Source: Symsagittifera roscoffensis
Lineage: Eukaryota; Xenacoelomorpha; Acoela; Convolutidae
DNA: 64,000 nucleotides
Reading direction: 5' to 3'
NCBI RefSeq assembly: GCF_963678635.1
Contig: NC_087063.1
Location: forward strand, 26,533,649 to 26,597,648
Shown here: one piece after another, positions 31,569 through 42,330 of the stretch
Position numbering within the stretch: the stretch's first letter is position 1
Layout of the letters: every line of letters starts with the position of its first letter
Notes under the pieces: generated by a model
Databases searched by the model: none
Told to the model about the DNA's origin: nothing
The model's input: the letters and a program-made list of their open reading frames with translations, nothing else
Program-made: the position numbers and the translations under genes

Positions 31569-32753
31569 TTATCTCTCTAGTATCATTTCTAACTCCCTAT
31601 TTACCAGCTCGAAACTTCCTTTCCACGCCGGAACTCTCAAGATCTCTCGTTTGTCTGCCGTCAAAGGATTCAAATTCCAGAAATTGGGGTAAGTTTCGAT
31701 GGGACCTTCACGTTTCCCCCATCCCCCCATTCTGCATTGCAATTGTCCCCGAAAATTGAACAACACGAACTCGGGATCCTTGACGTTCCCGAAGAGCACA
31801 GTGTCGCTCATTAGTGCCCTCAGCTCCTCTTGTCTGCACCAGTTCAACGCCGTCTCGTCTAGTACACTTATCAGACTCACGTGCACCACTGAGTTGCGGT
31901 ATGCCGCCACGAGCGGATCCGGAAAAGCATACGTCATCGCCGGCCCATAGATGCAGGTTACGACCTCGCCAAGCCCCCTGATCACTCCCAACGGGTCAGA
32001 TCTCATGGCCAAACACAGGTCAGTCAATAGAGGGATGCCACTATTCTCCTCCTTCCATTCTTCTCTCGTCTTGGGGTTCCTCTCTTCGCCAATCAGGTAT
32101 CGATTTTGCATCAGAAGATACTCCACCAGCAACGTCTTCAAACCGGCGGTGCACTTGTACGAGTAGGTTTCTGTACTTGGTTGAGTCTTCCCCATCGACA
32201 GGGTTTCCCCATTGTTCATCAACCGATGAAACGCCACCAGTTCCCCGTGAGTTAGGAGTACTGGTGTTAGGTACCCATCAATTCGAAGTGTCTCCAAACC
32301 TCTACTAAACATGTACGCCGGACCCATGTTGAACAAATACCTGGGATAAACCAAGTACAGAGCCAGCAAGAGGTTTATGGGCATGTTCAGCAGCTCTTGC
32401 ACAAACGCCTCAAATATGGTGTCCATCGCATAGCACACCCTAGCCATGTACCCTTTCTCACAACAAGGACTCAAGAATCTCAAAACCTCCTGATTCTTCC
32501 TCGTCCTCAGCTCGTCCCTCGCATGCTCCCTCCAGAAGCCTCCAATGGTGACTTCCTTTGCCGCTGTGACGAATCTCCCCACTGTCATCCCCGTGGTCTC
32601 TGCCACTTCCAGCTGCCCCTCAAGAAATTCCCATACCTGCTTGATGAGTGGTGGAGCATTCTCCCGCATCTTATCCGTGGCGTTCTCAAGCCTTGGGGTT
32701 AGGAACGGCCACCTGCCTCTTTCCTGCGTCAGACGGTACCCCATCGATTCCAA
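31569..32753 (-). CDS. ORF3 C-terminal helical domain (element A)
   Basis: This 394-residue frame is in phase with SGNH-like domain 2 upstream and separated from it by one TAA at 32,754-32,756, where E reads Gln. It is mainly helical, begins TQERGRWPFLTPRLEN and contains LLALYLVYPRYLFNMGPAY, LLVEYLLMQNRYLIGE and YGPAMTYAFPDPLVAAYR. D shows the same order at 59,820-60,840 (PDAFLLALYV, LLLQYLLQQSRSLTGE, YGPTVARVFPDVQVKMYR). Conservation across such diverged copies shows a real domain. No known family recognised. Confidence 0.75.
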   Translation of the reverse strand: MESMGYRLTQERGRWPFLTPRLENATDKMRENAPPLIKQVWEFLEGQLEVAETTGMTVGRFVTAAKEVTIGGFWREHARDELRTRKNQEVLRFLSPCCEKGYMARVCYAMDTIFEAFVQELLNMPINLLLALYLVYPRYLFNMGPAYMFSRGLETLRIDGYLTPVLLTHGELVAFHRLMNNGETLSMGKTQPSTETYSYKCTAGLKTLLVEYLLMQNRYLIGEERNPKTREEWKEENSGIPLLTDLCLAMRSDPLGVIRGLGEVVTCIYGPAMTYAFPDPLVAAYRNSVVHVSLISVLDETALNWCRQEELRALMSDTVLFGNVKDPEFVLFNFRGQLQCRMGGWGKREGPIETYPNFWNLNPLTADKREILRVPAWKGSFELVNRELEMILER

Positions 32754-33698
32754 TTATTTTTCGATCGCAGCCACGTTCTTTCTTTCATTGCTCGGTCCCC
32801 TCGCTTTGCTGGTGGAGCTCGTGATTGTCAAGTCCATAACTCGGAACCATAGGCTGGCTGTCAGGTGGCTTATTGTCGGGTGATTGTCCCTTATCTCCGG
32901 ATTGAGCTTCAGGTGTCGAGCGAGATTCGAAATCTCGAGTAAGAGGACCTCGTCCAATACGATGAGAATGTCTGCTAACTCGTAGATCCCCCTCAATGCA
33001 TGAGACACGTCCGCCCATGCTGCTGCCAACTCCGACTTAAGAAGTCTCAAGTTTGTCGGCTCCAGCCCACGATTGGGGGCTGCTATCAATACCCGCCACG
33101 CGTTCCCTTCCGCTATGAGGATCAAGATAGCGTATACAAACTGCAAAGCAGGCGGCTTGCTCGCGTATCGCGGGGACGTTGTGAACGCCACCGTTGTCTT
33201 GGATCCGAATCGAGAAGTCACATTTTCTTGCACCTTATTCATCGCAGCAAACAATGTTTGGATCGCTTCCCATATCTTCTTGGGCGTTGGTGCGTCACCT
33301 TTCAGATGCTCCAGAAGTCCCGCTGCATGCAAGTGGTCATTTATTCCTGCAAATAGCAGCAGCTCAGGCTTGCAAGGCATTTCTGACGTAATCGCCACCA
33401 CTAGAGTCAGCATCTGGTTCAATTCCGCACCGGGCAGCAAAGACACTAGTGTTTCCGACCAAAACAACTTCGGAGACCTCCCCTCGAAATCTGAGCCCGC
33501 CACTATGAATACCCTTGCGGCTTCTGGATCCGATCGATCATACACTGCCAATATCTTGGCCAACCGTGAATTTCCACAGGGTTTTCCATACCTTGGGTCA
33601 TCTGCTAGTTTTGAGCCCTCGTAGGCGGCGTCTCGGAGCCCCATGTATTTCGGCTCCAGCAGCTTATCCACCACTCTCAACTGCGCAGGAGTTGCCAC
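32754..33698 (-). CDS. ORF3 SGNH-like domain 2 (element A)
   Basis: This open frame of 314 residues begins in the linker (PAQLRVVDKLL) and reads FIVAGSDFEG (first block, about 33,490), LLPGAELNQML (possible second block) and LLFAGINDHLHAAG (third block, about 33,340; E has GTND). A helical region (EISNLARHLKLNPE, ASLWFRVMDLTI) follows. The pattern of a short strand with GSD, a Gly-containing loop, and GxND resembles the SGNH fold, but I see no D-x-x-H block. It may be a degenerate or non-catalytic duplicate of domain 1. Preservation in E, A and D supports function of some kind. Confidence 0.6.
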   Translation of the reverse strand: MATPAQLRVVDKLLEPKYMGLRDAAYEGSKLADDPRYGKPCGNSRLAKILAVYDRSDPEAARVFIVAGSDFEGRSPKLFWSETLVSLLPGAELNQMLTLVVAITSEMPCKPELLLFAGINDHLHAAGLLEHLKGDAPTPKKIWEAIQTLFAAMNKVQENVTSRFGSKTTVAFTTSPRYASKPPALQFVYAILILIAEGNAWRVLIAAPNRGLEPTNLRLLKSELAAAWADVSHALRGIYELADILIVLDEVLLLEISNLARHLKLNPEIRDNHPTISHLTASLWFRVMDLTITSSTSKARGPSNERKNVAAIEK

Positions 33699-33733
33699 CC
33701 TGATTCTGGCTATGTTTGTTCGATATTTGGGGG

Positions 33734-34237
33734 CTATACTATGAGCCCTGGACTCCCCAACAGCTTGAGCGGCCTATAGTTGATCGGTCCCATTATCGAT
33801 TTCAGCGGAACCCCAGTCAGATCTGACGTCTCCATCATCCTCGCTCTTGAGAAGTGCGCCTCGTGGGCCTTCAACCAATCCACACAATGGTGCCGACTCA
33901 AGTCCTCGTGCGACACATATTTAAGTCCCAGGACCCCCGCCAATTCCTGCCTGCACTCCAGGTCCTTCAGATCCAGTTCTTTTATCCTCTCTAGATATCG
34001 CGCCCGATTCGTCTCCGCCGGCCTCTCCATTCTCCTATTATCCACCACCATCACCAAGGATACCACCGAACTTTGGGGCGTGGACGACTCTGCCTCTTCG
34101 GCCTCCATCGGTGTGGACCCCGGTTGTCGGTTCCGGCTGCCCCTTGAGCTCTCTCTCGAGTCGACTCTCGCTCCCAGGCGACTGGATAGGGGTCCAGTGG
34201 CAAAGGAAGGGGGTATAGGGGGTGGACCGAAGGTGAA
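33734..34237 (-). pseudogene. ORF3 linker between the two SGNH-like domains (element A)
   Basis: It contains the Ser-rich start, SSTPQSSVVSLVMVVDNRR, and the helical stretch KELDLKDLECRQELAG. The end SPGLIV runs into a stop, and a frameshift near 33,730 is needed to reach the second domain; E continues here without a break. The upstream join to domain 1 near 34,238 is also out of frame. Confidence 0.65.
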
Positions 34238-34960
34238 CTAGGCCGTTACCAGCAGGTCCGACTCTAGCGCATTTATGTGCCTCTGGAAGACACCATTCAG
34301 CCACTCCATGCCCTCAAAGTGAATGCCATCTGATGACGCATCATCCGGGAAAGATCGCTCCATCATGTCTGCCACGTCCAACAGTCTAACGGGGAGCACG
34401 CTCCTCTGTTCTATTTGTCTAATTATCTCATTGATGTAGCGCACCTTCTCGTTCATCTTCATCGCGTGCTGGGCGGTCTTCATGCTGTATGGGATAGTGC
34501 AAATCGTGAGTATCACGGGATCTAGATAGATCCTCAACTCGTCAAGAATGCAACTTATTTTCTCGTGCAGCCTCATCACCTTCTCGAATCCCCTCTGGAC
34601 ACGTCATTGGTTCCCATCATCAGAGTGACCGTGTACATCTTTACCATGTCCAACATCTCTAATGACGCCAACATCTCTAATGACGCCAACATCTGAGGTA
34701 TTGCGGCTCCAGAAAAGCTCAGGACTCCAACCTGCCAATGCGACTGGATCCGGGTCAGCACCCGTATCAGGCTGTCCCTTATGACTAAGTGGACCGCACC
34801 TCCCGCTATTCTCGGCTGTGCGTAATATTCGGCCCAAGACGCATCATGGAAGCAATCCCTTCTCGCCCGTTGTGCCGTGGTCCAATCCATACGGTTGTGC
34901 CTGTGATACCTACCATCTGTGTTCTTCTTGTAGTTCGCGATTATGACAATTCTGACTGGG
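34238..34960 (-). pseudogene. SGNH/GDSL-like domain 1 of ORF3 (element A)
   Basis: Same blocks as E: VIRDSLIRVL for block I (Gly of GDS changed to Arg, Ser kept), SFSGAAIPQ for block II, MMGTNDVSRG for block III and SSDGIHF for block V. A tandem repeat of 18 bp at 34,656-34,691 doubles LASLEM. A frameshift at about 34,578 separates block III from block V. It lies within the same ORF3 order as in E. Catalysis would be lost in this copy. Confidence 0.75.
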
Positions 34961-35545
34961 TGGTCACTCCAGGTAGAAGGTCGCTCTTGCCGTGTCGAAT
35001 CATCACGGCTTCTCAATTGTAACCTATCTTGCAGCTCCTTAAGACGCGATGAACTCCCACTGATTTGGCTACTACCAGGGGTTGAACTCGGGGTAAATCC
35101 CGGCAATGTGACCTCCATCAATGGCCTTATCGGTTGCGCCTCTAAACCGCGCACGGAGGACACCGGCTCGGGTGGTATACATACTTCCATTCCCTCGTTC
35201 ATGTGTTCTTGAGCCGCTTGGTCCAAGTTGAATCGTCCACTGGACCTAGAAACTTCATCTACCTCCATCCGCGACTCTGGCCTCGATCCTGAGGTTGCTT
35301 GTTCTGCGGTCCTCGTTCCCTTCTCTTTCTGCCTCGCAAACTCTCGTTGTCATCTCTGAATCATCTCTATCTCTGACTTCAGCTGCTCACAGTTCGCCTC
35401 GTTTTCGCGTACCTTCTGCTCTTGTTGGTACTCTGCCCTAATCATGTTGAGATCTCGCCTCGCCTGATTCCTCTCAAGGATCGCCTGATCTCTTTCCAGG
35501 TTTGCCTGGTCCCTCTCGAGTTGGTCCCACCTGGTCCCGCCTGGT
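34961..35545 (-). pseudogene. ORF3 coiled coil and Ser-rich region (element A), N-terminus deleted
   Basis: The left part has PSSTPGSSQISGSSSRLKEL and the helical stretch DQAAQEHMNEGME. The right part has the coiled coil with LERDQANLERDQA and KVRENEANCEQLK. About 210 N-terminal residues present in E are missing; at about 35,545 the coil joins straight to the spacer. Confidence 0.7.
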
Positions 35546-35876
35546 CCCTCTCTTGAGTGTAGCTTGGGTGTTGGTTCAATTTTACAAATCAATCTGAAAA
35601 AAAACCCATTTTTTAGACCAAATTGTTCTATTCCTAACCTAAGCCCCCCCTCATTATTGTGTTTAAAACGTTATCCCACCATCTTTTTCACTAAATTAAA
35701 TCAATTAAAATTGTTAGGAGCATGCAGATTCATTTCATGTTTTAGCACCGTTGACTCCTTAAAATTCAATTGTCATGCCAAGTGCATTGAAATCCATCTA
35801 CCTCCTTCGCGCCCCTTTGTACCTAACTTGAGACCCCCTTTGTACCTAACTTGAGACCTCCTCGTCCGCCCGAAAC
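35546..35876 (-). other. Conserved spacer between Pol and ORF3 (element A)
   Basis: Related to E at 5,100-5,388, including the seven-G run (minus strand) at 35,644-35,650 and repeated ACTTGAGACC motifs near 35,830-35,860. It is non-coding in both copies. Confidence 0.5.
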
Positions 35877-36335
35877 TCAGGTGACACTCAAGTAGTACTT
35901 CTTGTCTAGGTGTACCGTTATCTCCGTTTCTGCAAAGACCACGTGTAGGATAGCGTATAATTCTCTTGGGTTCATTTTGCCCCTGTTTGAGTCATAGACC
36001 GGCATTGAGACCTCCATTATCAATCTTTCGACCATGAAGTCTCTCAGCCTCGTCAGTGCCAACATCACGTGCTAAGGATCTATCGTGTTCCTTTCATTGA
36101 TCCTCGTTACAAAAAGCACAGATATTTACCCGGAACTTGTGAAACTGATAGGGGAAAGCGCAGCCATTCCTCCCAACCCCGGTCTCTACTTGAATAGAAA
36201 CTCCACGTTCTGATATTCTCTCTTGAAATCAGCCTCTAGTCTCGATTTGAAGCTCATGTCCGCCGTTATACAGATGGCGCTTGTCCTATCTGACAGAATG
36301 AAGTCGCTGTCCGTGATCAGGATGTTATCTGAATT
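35877..36335 (-). pseudogene. Macro-domain-like C-terminus of Pol (element A)
   Basis: The same fold signature as E: ILITDSDFIL, SAICITADMS, LEADFKREYQNVEF, then LALTRLRDFMVER, EVSMPVYDSNRGKM and VVFAETEITVHL. Stops occur at about 36,186 (TAG where E has Gln) and near 36,072. The change at the second loop (YDSNRGKM, in place of a Gly-rich loop) is shared with E and D, so it is a family trait and not decay. Assignment to the TARG1/ALC1-type macro family rests on order and spacing and needs a profile search. Confidence 0.6.
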
Positions 36336-37150
36336 TTCATTGGGTATATCAAATTTTGTTGTGAAATTCCGTCCTATGGCAGGCTTAGCCTCTTCCTCAT
36401 CCAGTTCCAGTCCGTTGGTCTCTCTCACTTCTCTGAGCTTCTTTTTCATCAAATTTTTGGTGTGGGTAAGTCCTATCCCCACTCCACGGACAAAAATATT
36501 TATCGACGTCCCCGTCGATGATGCTGGGTCTAAATTATCTGGCGGTATCTCGAGCGGCCTGTCAGTTGCTGTCCAACGAAGAGGGGATCTTTCGTTTTCA
36601 CGTGTTTTTCCGCTGACACGTCGACCTGCTGGATGCTTTGCTCTTCATCTCTTTCGCTCTTGAGATCGTGCGTCCATTCCAGTATCCTCAAGTTTGTGTT
36701 TTCCCTCCTTTATATCTCGCTCTGCTCCAGATCTGTTTCTTGTTCTGGTGTGGAGTAGTTTTATTGCGGGTAGTGTTCGCTGTCGTTGATGATTTGCCAT
36801 TCCTCATCGGCTACCAATTCGCCCACACTCAATAACTCTTCGCTCAACTCGTCAGGCTGTATGTTGTCAATCAAGAAGTCATCCCCGTACCTGTTGTATC
36901 TCATGCCTGTCCGTTTCCGATTGCCACTCCATGTTCCTACTGATCTCGGCAAGTCTGGTTCCTTCCACTTTGGCACCTCGTTCTGCTCTGGATCAATCCA
37001 GTCCTCTTCCGCAAAGGATTCAGCATCTGAGTCTGCACCTATCTTCTCATTGTCATCCATGCTCACGTCCTCGTTGCCATCATTCTTTTCTCTGGTGCCT
37101 TTTTAGTTCATTTCGCATGCTGGCTCTACCAATAGGTACTCGAGTACCTC
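36336..37150 (-). pseudogene. Acidic Pol extension (element A)
   Basis: It contains VEPACEMN, an acidic run (DNEKIGADSDAESFAEED), RYNRYGDDFLIDNIQPDE and FVRGVGIGLTHTKNL, matching B and E. A stop (TAG) in the KGTREK motif and a frameshift after IPQ-type text separate the parts. It lies directly between integrase and the macro-like domain. Confidence 0.75.
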
Positions 37151-38456
37151 CTTTTTCTGCGGTACGCACCAGTCTTCCAGGGACATGAGGTTTCAGATTT
37201 TCATAATGCGCTGCTCGTCCCGTATTCAAGCGGTAGAGCCGTCCCTGCTGGTGTACTTTCGTTATCATGAACGGTCCTCGCCATTTCTTAAGTAGTTTCT
37301 TCGTCCCCTTAGTTATGATATTCTGGAGCACCCAGACGTATTGCACTGCATACGGTTTCGTGTGAAGTATCCTCTCATCGTATTTCTTCCGCTGCCTCAT
37401 TTGTGCTTGCGGCATATTCCTCCTGCAGAGCTTGTTTAGTTCCTGTTGTCTCTTCACCGCTTCTTTCACATAAGCTTGAGGCGACTTCTTTTTCCCTTCG
37501 TATTCTGGGTAAAAGAATGTTAGAGGCATTGCTCTCTCCCTGCCCGTTAACATCATGAAGGGACTGTCTCCTGTCGTCGAGTGTTTCGTGCTGTTGTACG
37601 CCCCTACTACTTGCGGCAGATATTTATCCCAGTCTGTCATGTATCTCAAGCAATATACCCTCAGCATGTTCACCAACGTTCTATTTTGTCTCTCTACCAG
37701 CCCGTTGGTCTGAGGATGGTAAGTCGTTGAGTGTGCTTGAGCAATGTGTGACCTCTTCATCAATTCTTTTGTCAGGTCACCCACGAAGGCTTTCCCGTTG
37801 TCCGACAGGAATGTCATCGGACAAGCATATCGTGATATCCAATGTGTTATCAAGTGGTCACAAGTCTCCTCCGCTGAGGCTGTTGGACAGGGCACCGCTT
37901 CTGCTAACTCGGTAAAGTGGTCTATTATGAAAAGTATTTGGTTGTATCCCGACTCTGTCAAGCAAACCTTCTGGTGGTCTATCTGCACAACCTTCATCTT
38001 CCGTGGGTCTTTCACCTGTAGGCATGCCAGACAGGCTTTGATACATTTTTCGCAAGCCTTCCTTAATCCCGGCCATTCAAACCTGTATAGTATTCTCTGT
38101 TGCACCTTGTCTATCCCCTGATGCCCCATTTGATCATGCGATCTGAATAACACTTCAGTCTGGTACAACTGTGGTAGTATGATGAGGTTATGCTTGTGTA
38201 GTATCTTCTCCTCGTCCTTCCTCCTGCATGCTACCACCCCATCAGCTGTGTGATAGAATAAATCATTTCTCTCCTTGTAGAAATGGCTCAAGATCTTGTA
38301 GCTGTCTTCTTCCAGATCCCCTTTCTCCTTGGTTCCCGTGCGGATCCATTTGGAGAGGTTGCTTGTCATCTTGTCATTCTTTTGGGCTCTAATCAGATCA
38401 GGCAGCCTATATCTCGCCTTGACGTGCTTCTTTAATGCCATTATTTGACCATTCAT
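37151..38456 (-). CDS. Integrase (element A)
   Basis: The open frame runs from NGQIMALKKHVKARYR through integrase. The zinc region shows HDQMGHQG and CEKCIKACLAC (HHCC). The core has Asp in VVQIDHQKV, Asp in FLSDNGKAF and Glu in NGLVERQNR. The C-terminal part has QYVWVLQNI and KWRGPFMITKVHQQ, resembling the GPY/F module of gypsy integrases. A frameshift near 37,190, after LKPHVP, takes the frame away from the acidic extension. The segment before the zinc region is the last piece of the linker, most of which is deleted here. Best integrase in the window. Confidence 0.9.
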
Positions 38457-38568
38457 TTCTCTGCCCTTCCCGTTTCTAATTGATTGAGATCATAGCTTTT
38501 TGCCTTGAGTCTCTCCCTCACAATTTTCGACTTGAGCATTATCTCCATTGGTATGCCTTGGTTTGTTT
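38457..38568 (-). other. Deleted linker between RNase H and integrase (element A)
   Basis: Only about 110 bp remain where B and D have about 1.2 kb of linker. The left side resumes at the KALKKHVKARYR segment. No homology to other features. Confidence 0.6.
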
Positions 38569-40500
38569 TCAAGATTGTTTTTTATGTACGCTCCTTTGTA
38601 ATTCGGGATGATCTTCTATAGGTTTGCCAGACTTGTCGAGCAACCTCGTGAGTGGAAGACTATCGTACGTTTCCTTATACATGAAGGAGAAGCCATCTTT
38701 GATTTCTGGCCTATCTGCCTCCCTCTGTTCCTGTCTCTCGTAGAACTCCGTCTTCTTACTCAAGCTATCGGCATTTTGATGTTTGTCTCTTGTCCTATGC
38801 TCAATTATCATGTTGTATCCGTCCAGGCGAACTATCCATCTCCCAATGTAGCTCTGATCCATTGAGTACGTTTTCAACCAGCTGAGTGCCCTGTTGTCGA
38901 CCCGTAACTTGAACGGCTCGCTACCAAGTAATGCCGTGTATTTTTCGACAAAGGTAACCACCGCGAATATCTCTGCTTTAGGCGCCCCGTACCTCATCTC
39001 CGTATCACTCAAGACTTTACTCCCGTATGTTATTGGTCTCAAGACTGTCTTTCCATTCCATTCCTGCTCTTGATGAAGAATGCCAAAAGTTGCTACTACC
39101 GACGCATCTGTGTCCAGCACGTACATTCCTTTTTCCATTGGCATCCCTAGCACCGGTGCTTCACACAACTCCTTCTTTTTCCCTGGAATGACTCTTCTGC
39201 CGCATTGTTTTACGTGAATTTCTTGCCTTTGTGCCTCATGAGTTGTTGCATCGGGTACATTTTGTCAGCATAGCCTTTAATGAATTCCCTATAATAGTTC
39301 GCAAAACCCAAGAAGCTCATCAGTTGATCTTCCGTTTTCGGTGATTTCCAGGTCAGAACCGCTTCTACTGCATCTGGGTCTGGTCTGATGCCATGTCTAT
39401 CAACCATCCTCCCCAGGTTTTTAATTGAGACCTTGAGTATTTCGCACTTTGATGGTTTGCATTTTAGTCCCAATCTCTTCATGCAGGCAAAAACCTCGTC
39501 TAGTCGCTCGATGTGGTCTTCTAGTGTTGCTGTCGCTATTACCACGTCGTCTACGTAGCACATTACCAGGTTACCAGGTAGCCGTATTTCTTCGTTACAC
39601 ATATCAATGCCTGTGCCATCAATCGTTGAAACGTAGCCGTGGCGTTGCAAAGAACAAAGGGCATCCTTTTCCATTGAAACAGCCCCAGCTCGCAGGCAAA
39701 CCCTGTTTTGTCCCTGTCCTGTTTCCCCAGTGGAACCTGCCAAAATCTCTTTTGTTGTCAAATTGATCCTAAATCAAGAGTCGTAAAAAATTTTGCGTGC
39801 CCTAACTTCGAGAGGCTCTCATCAATTCTAGGTATGGGATGGGCATCCTTCACCGTGACGGAGTTCAGATATCGAAAGTCGCAACAAAACTTTAATTGAT
39901 CGCCTTTCTTCTTAGCCATCACTACTCCACACGCCCACGGTGATTTGGATGGTTTTGTCATATCATACTCTAGTAGCGTTTCTATCTCTTTTCTACATGC
40001 ATCCGATTTGTGTGGGGTGATACGCCTCGCCCCCTCCCTGTGCGGTACCGCCGATTTTTCAAGCTCTATTTCGTGTTCAACAAAATTACAACATCCAATG
40101 TCTGCCTTATGTTTCGAAAAAACGTCCTTAATCCGCTCTAGTACGTCCTTGATGGCTGTTAACTTTGCCCTCAAGTGCTCTGTTTCTGGTAAAACCGGTT
40201 TATCCATTTCCATTTCCTCTAGTGTGGGTCTTTCCGGGTAATTCGAACAGCTCGAAAGTCCATCGTCTGTCTCTGACTTAAGTGATTTCACAAGACCTGA
40301 TGTATCTTTAATTTTGTTTAATCTTCTCAAGATACAAATCTTGTCCCTATGAGTGCGACAATCAAGAACTTCATTCTCTTTTAATTTTTCAGTCTTTTCA
40401 AATCGAGTTTTCACGGGTAAAGCGTATCCCAGTTTCCTTCCCCTCTGGATTGTGATGGGTATATCAAGAGTATTCAACAAGACACTGACGCAGAGGCCGC
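38569..40500 (-). pseudogene. Reverse transcriptase and RNase H (element A)
   Basis: Three pieces in different frames: up to 39,758 (RT fingers, FCCDFRYLNSVTVKDAHP, TTLDLGS with the catalytic Asp intact), 39,761-39,210 (YVDDVVIAT, LGLKCKPSKCEIL, FLGFANYYREFIKGYADK) and 39,168-38,569 (RNase H: LDTDASVVATFG, LRVDNRALSWL, KHQNADSLSKK). A short tandem repeat near YVDD (CAGGTTACCAGGTAGCC) and other indels break the frame. The Asp of motif A contrasts with Gly in B, C and E'. Ty3/gypsy RT. Confidence 0.9.
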
Positions 40501-41330
40501 TTCTGGTTATTGAGAAGGATCTTCCTAAAACAGCAGCACTTTGACTATTTGGATTTGGGACTATGCATACTTGCTTGTTGTCACTTACTTCATTATATTT
40601 TTTCATCCACAAGCTTACAATTGCCGCTTCGTTTGATTTCAGCGTCACCCTCCTACTTAAGAATACCGGCGCTTTATTCTCATTCGCCATTATTAAATTT
40701 ACCGGTTTAATTACGTACTTCTTTTCCGGGTTTCAAATCCTCAACATGGCATTGCTTAGATCAATTGTTACCGCGAATTTTCTGATGAAGTCTCTGCCTC
40801 AAGTGAATTGGTCAGACTCATCTAGGTTTTCCACCACAAGAAAGCTCATCCACAGGTTGCGTTCCCCCAAGTTTAGGGCTATTATTGGTGTCCTGCCTAG
40901 TACCCGCAGCGCCCCTTTGTTTGCAGCTGACAGCCGTATTCTCGAGTCTATCAAATCGTCTTTGTCGAAGTCCATTCGCTCCCAATCTTCGATTGGTATA
41001 AGGCTCAAGACCACTCCCGTGTCTAGTAACCCGCGCAACTGAGTCTTCTTGCCGCTTATATCAAGCACGTGTGCTGATACATCTGCTTCCGTTCCGATAT
41101 GCATTGCATCTTCTTCCAATATGGCGCAGTGTCCAATCGATCTCACTTTCAGTTCTTCTCTGCCCACGTAGATCTGTCCGACTACGTCTTCGTCACATGT
41201 AATCATAGTCTTCGTGTAGATGTTTATTCGATCTATGTTCAACATTACCTCATGTGGACCGTGGGCCTCCGTGTATCTATTTTTGACGCGTACTGACTTG
41301 CTGCCGTCCCTTGTGAGTAAAGCTCTTAAG
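40501..41330 (-). pseudogene. Aspartic protease and pre-RT region (element A)
   Basis: A retropepsin-like domain with LRGLLDTGVVLSLIP (catalytic DTG, about 41,015-41,025), SAANKGALRVLGRTP and LNLGERNLWM. TGA at 40,799-40,801 falls in FTxGRDF, and another stop follows at about 40,730. The frame is then in register with NKAPVFLSRRVTLK and the RT part. Upstream is INIYTKTMITCDED, which D also has (49,131). The protease matures Gag-Pol in such elements. Confidence 0.85.
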
Positions 41331-42330
41331 TCTCTAGAAATTTGTTTGCGGACTAATTGTACTCAAGTAATCTGCGTACACATCAATGTGCATTATGGTC
41401 TGATCGCTCGGTTCAATCAGGTTTCTTGTTACCTGATGGCCGCCCACTGTGATTATCGACATTATCCTGGCTCCAATTTTTGTTAAGCCGAATGGTTTTC
41501 CTGTCACCATTTTTAGAGTGTTACAATTTCCACTCCTTGTCGCTCCCATCTCGGCCTCTGGCACTGGCACCGGCCTCCATGATGTCTCATTCAATTTCTG
41601 CCTTTCGATCTCCTGCTTCAGTCTTTGCTCGATCTCTTTCGCCGCTAGGTCCTGTTTCACTTTGTTGATAGCCTCCGCAGCTGCTTTCTCATTGTTTATT
41701 TCTAGAGGATCCCTGGCCTCAGCTTCTATGGTATTTTTGACTTGCGTTACAGCCTTCACCGTTTTTGTCGGTAGTTCTGCACTCGTCGCCTCCGAGTTTT
41801 TCGTATCCAATTCGGCTTGCCTGTTCCTCGTGTTCTGTACCGCAGCCAACGCAGGCTTGTGTTTGGGGTGGTTTTGCTTCTTCACTGCTTGCCAAAACAA
41901 TGAACAATCCATCCTCAAGTAGCCTTCTTGATTGCAGAAAAAGCATCTCGCACCTATTTTGATGATCAAGCCACTATAGAACTCATGTTCCTCCGTCTGG
42001 CTCATATCTTCTTCATGCGGCGCATATCCCAGACTCTTCATGTCTTGTTTGTACGTCGTGCAATCCGCTACGTGATGATCCGCTGATCCACAATTTGCGC
42101 ATGACCTACGTTTGTCCATATCACCTCTAGGCTTGTACCACGACAACCTCTGTGGTTGACATCCTCCCTGCATGTTTCTATTTTCTGAGTAGGGATACCT
42201 CTTAGGTTTCATCAACATGTACTCCCTTGACTTTTGTCAAATCTCTTCTGGAGTTGGTGCATTATCTTTCGAAAGTGTATAGTACGTTGCCAGCATTGTT
42301 CTCAAGTCGTCACTTTTTACCCTATCGATT
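41331..42330 (-). CDS. Gag nucleocapsid part with two zinc knuckles (element A)
   Basis: It starts near the end of the capsid region (TPEEI, then SREYMLMKPKRY). Knuckle 1 is CANCGSADHHVADC, a full CX2CX4HX4C. Knuckle 2 is CFFCNQEGYLRMDC, with Tyr in place of His; D has Arg there (CSFCNLDGRLKFDC). A Lys/Ala-rich region and a helical segment (AAAEAINKVKQDLAAKEIEQ) lead towards protease. It binds and packages RNA in this family. The frame is 294 residues; a small break near 42,230 separates it from capsid. Confidence 0.85.
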
